Assembly (NCBI RefSeq): GCF_039522025.1
Contig: NZ_BAAADB010000031.1
Coordinates: 62,001 to 126,000 of the forward strand
Length of the DNA stretch: 64,000 bases
Origin: Deinococcus depolymerans
Lineage (GTDB): Bacteria; Deinococcota; Deinococci; Deinococcales; Deinococcaceae
Direction of reading: 5' to 3'
Shown: piece after piece, positions 61,648 to 64,000 of the stretch
How the letters are laid out: every line of letters starts with the position of its first letter
How positions within the stretch are numbered: position 1 is the stretch's first letter
Notes under the pieces: generated by a model
What the model saw: only the letters and a program-made list of their open reading frames with translations
What the model was told of the DNA's origin: nothing
The model's database searches: none
Translations under genes and position numbers: made by a program

Positions 61648-61749
61648 ATGACCCACACCCTGCCCCGCACGCTGCGCTTCCTCGCGGCCCTCCTGCCACT
61701 CCTGCTCGCCACCAGCGCCGCCCGCCCCCGCCACAGGAACCGCGCATGA
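61648..61749 (+). CDS. 33-residue signal-peptide-like ORF coupled to the CitE-like gene
   Basis: MTHTLPRTLRFLAALLPLLL continuing ATSAARPRHRNRA: basic start, hydrophobic core and an Ala-x-Ala-like region, but nothing after it. It starts four bases after the VOC stop and its stop overlaps the next ATG (ATGA). It may be the remnant of a deleted exported protein or a leader peptide that couples translation. Confidence 0.35.
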   Translation: MTHTLPRTLRFLAALLPLLLATSAARPRHRNRA

Positions 61750-62564
61750 AGCCCCTGCGCTCCGCGCTGTACGTGCCTGGCGACAAACCCCGCGCCATCG
61801 AGAAAGCCCGCACCCTCCGCGCCGACGCCATCATCCTCGACCTCGAAGACGCCGTCGCCCCCGAACACAAAGCCCAGGCCCGCGAACATGTCCGCGACGC
61901 CCTGCGCACCCCCTGGCACGTTCCCGTCCTGATCCGCGTCAACGGCCTGAACACCCCCTGGGAACACGACGACCGCGAACTCGCCCTCACCGCAGGCGCA
62001 AGCGGCATCGTCCTGCCCAAAGTCGAGGACGCCCGCACCGCCCGCGACCTCAGCCCCGGCCTGCCCCTCTGGGCCATGATCGAAACGCCCCAGGGCGTCC
62101 TGAACGCCCCCAGCATCGCCGCCGTGCCCGGCGTCACCGCCCTCCTGGTCGGCACGAACGACCTCGCCCGCGCCCTGCGCACCCAACCCCACCCGGACCG
62201 CACGCCCCTCCTGCACGCCCTGGGCAGCGTCGTCCTCGCCGCCCGCGCCCACGGCAAGACCCCCCTCGACGCTGTCTACAACGACATCCGCGACCCCCAA
62301 GGCTTCCAGCGCGAATGCCAGCAGGGCCGCGCCCTCGGCTTCACCGGCAAGACCGTCATCCACCCCGACCAGATCGAAGGCGCCAACACCGCCTTCGGCG
62401 TCACCGCCCAGGAAGCCCAGGCCGCGCAGGAGCTGATCGCCGCGTGGGAACAGGCCCGCCGCGAAGGAAAAAGCGTCGCCACGCACCGGGGCGCGCTGGT
62501 CGAGCAGATGCACGTAGACGAGGCGCAGGAGGTTCTGGCTCTGTGGGGGGTTACGGAGGGGTAG
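61746..62564 (+). CDS. HpcH/HpaI aldolase or CitE-like CoA-ester lyase
   Basis: 272 residues. RSALYVPGDKPRAIEKA at the start, DAIILDLEDAVAP (metal-binding Asp and Glu), PVLIRVNGL (Arg), WAMIETPQGVLNAPSIAA (Glu) and TVIHPDQIEGAN are the CitE family motifs. Without citD or citF nearby it is not citrate lyase; a malyl-CoA or citramalyl-CoA lyase-type reaction is more likely. Confidence 0.88.
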   Translation: MKPLRSALYVPGDKPRAIEKARTLRADAIILDLEDAVAPEHKAQAREHVRDALRTPWHVPVLIRVNGLNTPWEHDDRELALTAGASGIVLPKVEDARTARDLSPGLPLWAMIETPQGVLNAPSIAAVPGVTALLVGTNDLARALRTQPHPDRTPLLHALGSVVLAARAHGKTPLDAVYNDIRDPQGFQRECQQGRALGFTGKTVIHPDQIEGANTAFGVTAQEAQAAQELIAAWEQARREGKSVATHRGALVEQMHVDEAQEVLALWGVTEG

Positions 62565-62625
62565 GTGGGCGGCGGGGTTTCCGTGTGCGGTTTCCGTGTG
62601 GGCGGCCCCCTTCCAGACATCCACC

Positions 62626-62655
62626 TTGATTAATCACAGAAAACGCCTTTATTAT
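62626..62655 (+). promoter_or_regulatory. Promoter of psuK-psuG
   Basis: TTGATT (62626-62631), 18 bases, TATTAT (62650-62655), in an A/T-rich island that stands out here. The ATG is nine bases further on. Confidence 0.65.
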
Positions 62656-62664
62656 AGAAAGCAG

Positions 62665-63792
62665 ATGCCCCTGACCGACACCGAATCCGCCCTCCTCGCC
62701 CTGATCCGCGAGACGCCCCTGGCAACGCCGGAGGAACTGGCGCGCCGCCTGGGGTCCACACGGGCGTCCGTGAACGTGCATGTGCGCAATCTGGTCCGCA
62801 AGGGCGCGCTGCTGGGCCGGGGCTACCTGCTGCCAGCGGAGTCCGGCCCAGGTCGCGTGGTGGTGGTGGGCGGCGCGAACGTGGACGTGAAGGCCCGCAC
62901 GCTGGCGGCGGCGGTGCCGGGGACGAGCAATCCGGGTGTGACGGCGCAGGCGCCGGGTGGCGTGGCGCGGAACGTCGCGGAGAACCTGGCGCGGCTGGGC
63001 GTGCCGGCGTCGCTGGTGAGCGTGGTGGGCCGGGACGCGCTGGGCGACTGGCTGCTGCGGGAGACGGAGGCGGCGGGCGTGGACGTGCGGGCGGTGCTGC
63101 GCGCGCCGGACGTGACGACGGGAACGTACACGGCGGTGCTGGACGCGAGTGGGGAGTTGCTGGTGGCGGTGGCGGCGATGGCGGCGGTGGAGGCCCTGAC
63201 CCCGGCGGCGTTGCAGGAGCGGCGTGGGGTGCTGCGGGGCGCGGCGTGGGTGGTGGCGGACGGGAACCTGCCGGAGGCGTCGCTGGCGCACCTGCTGTCC
63301 CTGGCGGCCGAGGCGGGTGCGGCGGTGGTGTTCGAGCCGGTGAGCGTGCCGAAGGCGGCGCGACTGCGTTCGGCGCTGGCGGCGGGGCTGGTGCCGCAGG
63401 CGGTGACGCCGAACGTGCCGGAACTGGGCGCCCTGCTGGGCCGGAACGTGCCGGACGAGTCGGGGGCGCTGCGGGCAGCGGCGGCTGAACTGCACGCGCA
63501 GGGGGTGCGGCTGGTGTGGGTACGGCGGGGCGCGGCGGGCAGCCTGCTGAGTGGCCCGGAAGGCGTGACGGAACTGCCCGCCCTGCCCGCCGAGGTGCGG
63601 GACGTGACCGGCGCGGGCGACGCGATGCTCGCGGCGTTCTTGGCGGCGCTCGCGTCGGGCCTGCCGCCCGCAGAGGCGGCGCGGCATGGTCACGCGGCGG
63701 CGGCGATCACCGTCGAGAGTGATCACGCGGTGTCGCCGCTGCTGACGCCCACCTCGATTCAGGTGCGGCTCGGGGTGGGCTCTGAGCTCTGA
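62665..63792 (+). CDS. psuK: Pseudouridine kinase with N-terminal helix-turn-helix
   Basis: 375 residues. Residues 1-55 form a winged HTH ([38 protein letters not shown]). A PfkB kinase domain follows with [29 protein letters not shown] and the catalytic [13 protein letters not shown] near the C-terminus. The HTH fusion and the psuG gene downstream identify it as pseudouridine kinase, making pseudouridine 5'-phosphate. The HTH may let it regulate its own operon. Confidence 0.88.
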   Translation: MPLTDTESALLALIRETPLATPEELARRLGSTRASVNVHVRNLVRKGALLGRGYLLPAESGPGRVVVVGGANVDVKARTLAAAVPGTSNPGVTAQAPGGVARNVAENLARLGVPASLVSVVGRDALGDWLLRETEAAGVDVRAVLRAPDVTTGTYTAVLDASGELLVAVAAMAAVEALTPAALQERRGVLRGAAWVVADGNLPEASLAHLLSLAAEAGAAVVFEPVSVPKAARLRSALAAGLVPQAVTPNVPELGALLGRNVPDESGALRAAAAELHAQGVRLVWVRRGAAGSLLSGPEGVTELPALPAEVRDVTGAGDAMLAAFLAALASGLPPAEAARHGHAAAAITVESDHAVSPLLTPTSIQVRLGVGSEL

Positions 63793-63866
63793 ACGCCCCG
63801 CCACCCTGCCCGTTTTTCCTCATCGCCCATAGCTCACGGCTCACAGCCCACCCCCAGAGGTTTCCC

Positions 63867-64000
63867 ATGATTCACGACATCAATCCGACCGTTGCCGCCT
63901 ACCTGGACATTCACCCCGAAGTCGCCGCCGCGCTGGCGGAGGGGCGCGCGGTGGTGGCGCTGGAGAGCACGATCATCAGTCACGGCATGCCGTTCCCGCA
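63867..64000 (+). CDS. psuG: Pseudouridine-5'-phosphate glycosidase, N-terminal part, cut by the window edge
   Basis: The first 44 codons: [22 protein letters not shown], then [16 protein letters not shown], the hallmark N-terminus of PsuG. PsuG splits pseudouridine 5'-phosphate into uracil and ribose 5-phosphate, the step after PsuK. AGAGG seven bases upstream is the SD. The rest lies beyond the window. Confidence 0.93.
   Translation, partial: MIHDINPTVAAYLDIHPEVAAALAEGRAVVALESTIISHGMPFP

Overview
This GC-rich window most likely comes from a Deinococcus chromosome. That is an inference. It rests on a caa3-type oxidase with an A2-type (YS-motif) subunit I, the many genes whose start codon lies only 6-9 bases after a TANNNT -10 hexamer (the leaderless arrangement known from Deinococcus), a Nudix gene and a PIG-L (BshB-like) deacetylase. 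Nearly all genes are chromosomal housekeeping or accessory metabolism. I see no prophage, no CRISPR array, no rRNA and no transposase gene. There is one tRNA, tRNA-Trp(CCA).

Layout. 1-5.2 kb: end of heme O synthase ctaB, ctaC and a fused ctaD (subunits I+III), and a SCO copper chaperone. 5.5-9.5 kb: a two-domain VOC protein, ruvB, a CNT nucleoside transporter, a cysteine-less ArsC/Spx-like protein and a DUF1801 protein. 9.5-14.4 kb: a minus-strand cluster of three VOC genes, two RibD/DHFR-domain genes (one truncated), peptidase S51 and a molybdopterin oxidoreductase. 14.5-22 kb: an M36-like metallopeptidase lipoprotein, aldo/keto reductase, pnp and a class A PBP. 22-31.4 kb: ttcA, accD-accA, a LapA-like protein, cutA, a lipoprotein, tRNA-Trp, nth, an MFS transporter, a zinc-ribbon coiled-coil protein and asparaginase. 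31.5-37.4 kb: hemC, a heterodimeric ABC exporter and pyrE. 37.4-43.9 kb: a small HTH protein, an RNase H-like protein, a foreign-looking pentapeptide-like gene, a GH31 glucosidase, a queuosine-precursor transporter, a degenerate Nudix protein and an arginase-fold protein. 44-53 kb: three tandem two-domain GNATs, a PIG-L deacetylase, a GGDEF-EAL protein and an M20 peptidase. 53-64 kb: an S9 peptidase, a large beta-helix lipoprotein, an acidic/RGG-repeat protein, an ABC substrate-binding protein, a 39-residue microprotein next to a RIO kinase, a CitE-like lyase and psuK-psuG.

The most striking non-genic signal is a dispersed, structured repeat of about 133-160 bp (16 recognisable full, partial or decayed copies). 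Its ends are inverted repeats (TACGGA.TCCG) and most copies are flanked by a 3-bp TGA or TCA direct repeat, as expected of a MITE that targets TNA. Because TGA is a TNA, many copies sit exactly in a stop codon and regenerate it. Two internal hairpins are kept by compensatory base changes between copies. One copy (47501-47640) has landed just inside a coding region: it separates the native leaderless start of a PIG-L deacetylase from its body and appears to supply a replacement SD and start codon. I regard this repeat system as the best candidate for something undescribed.
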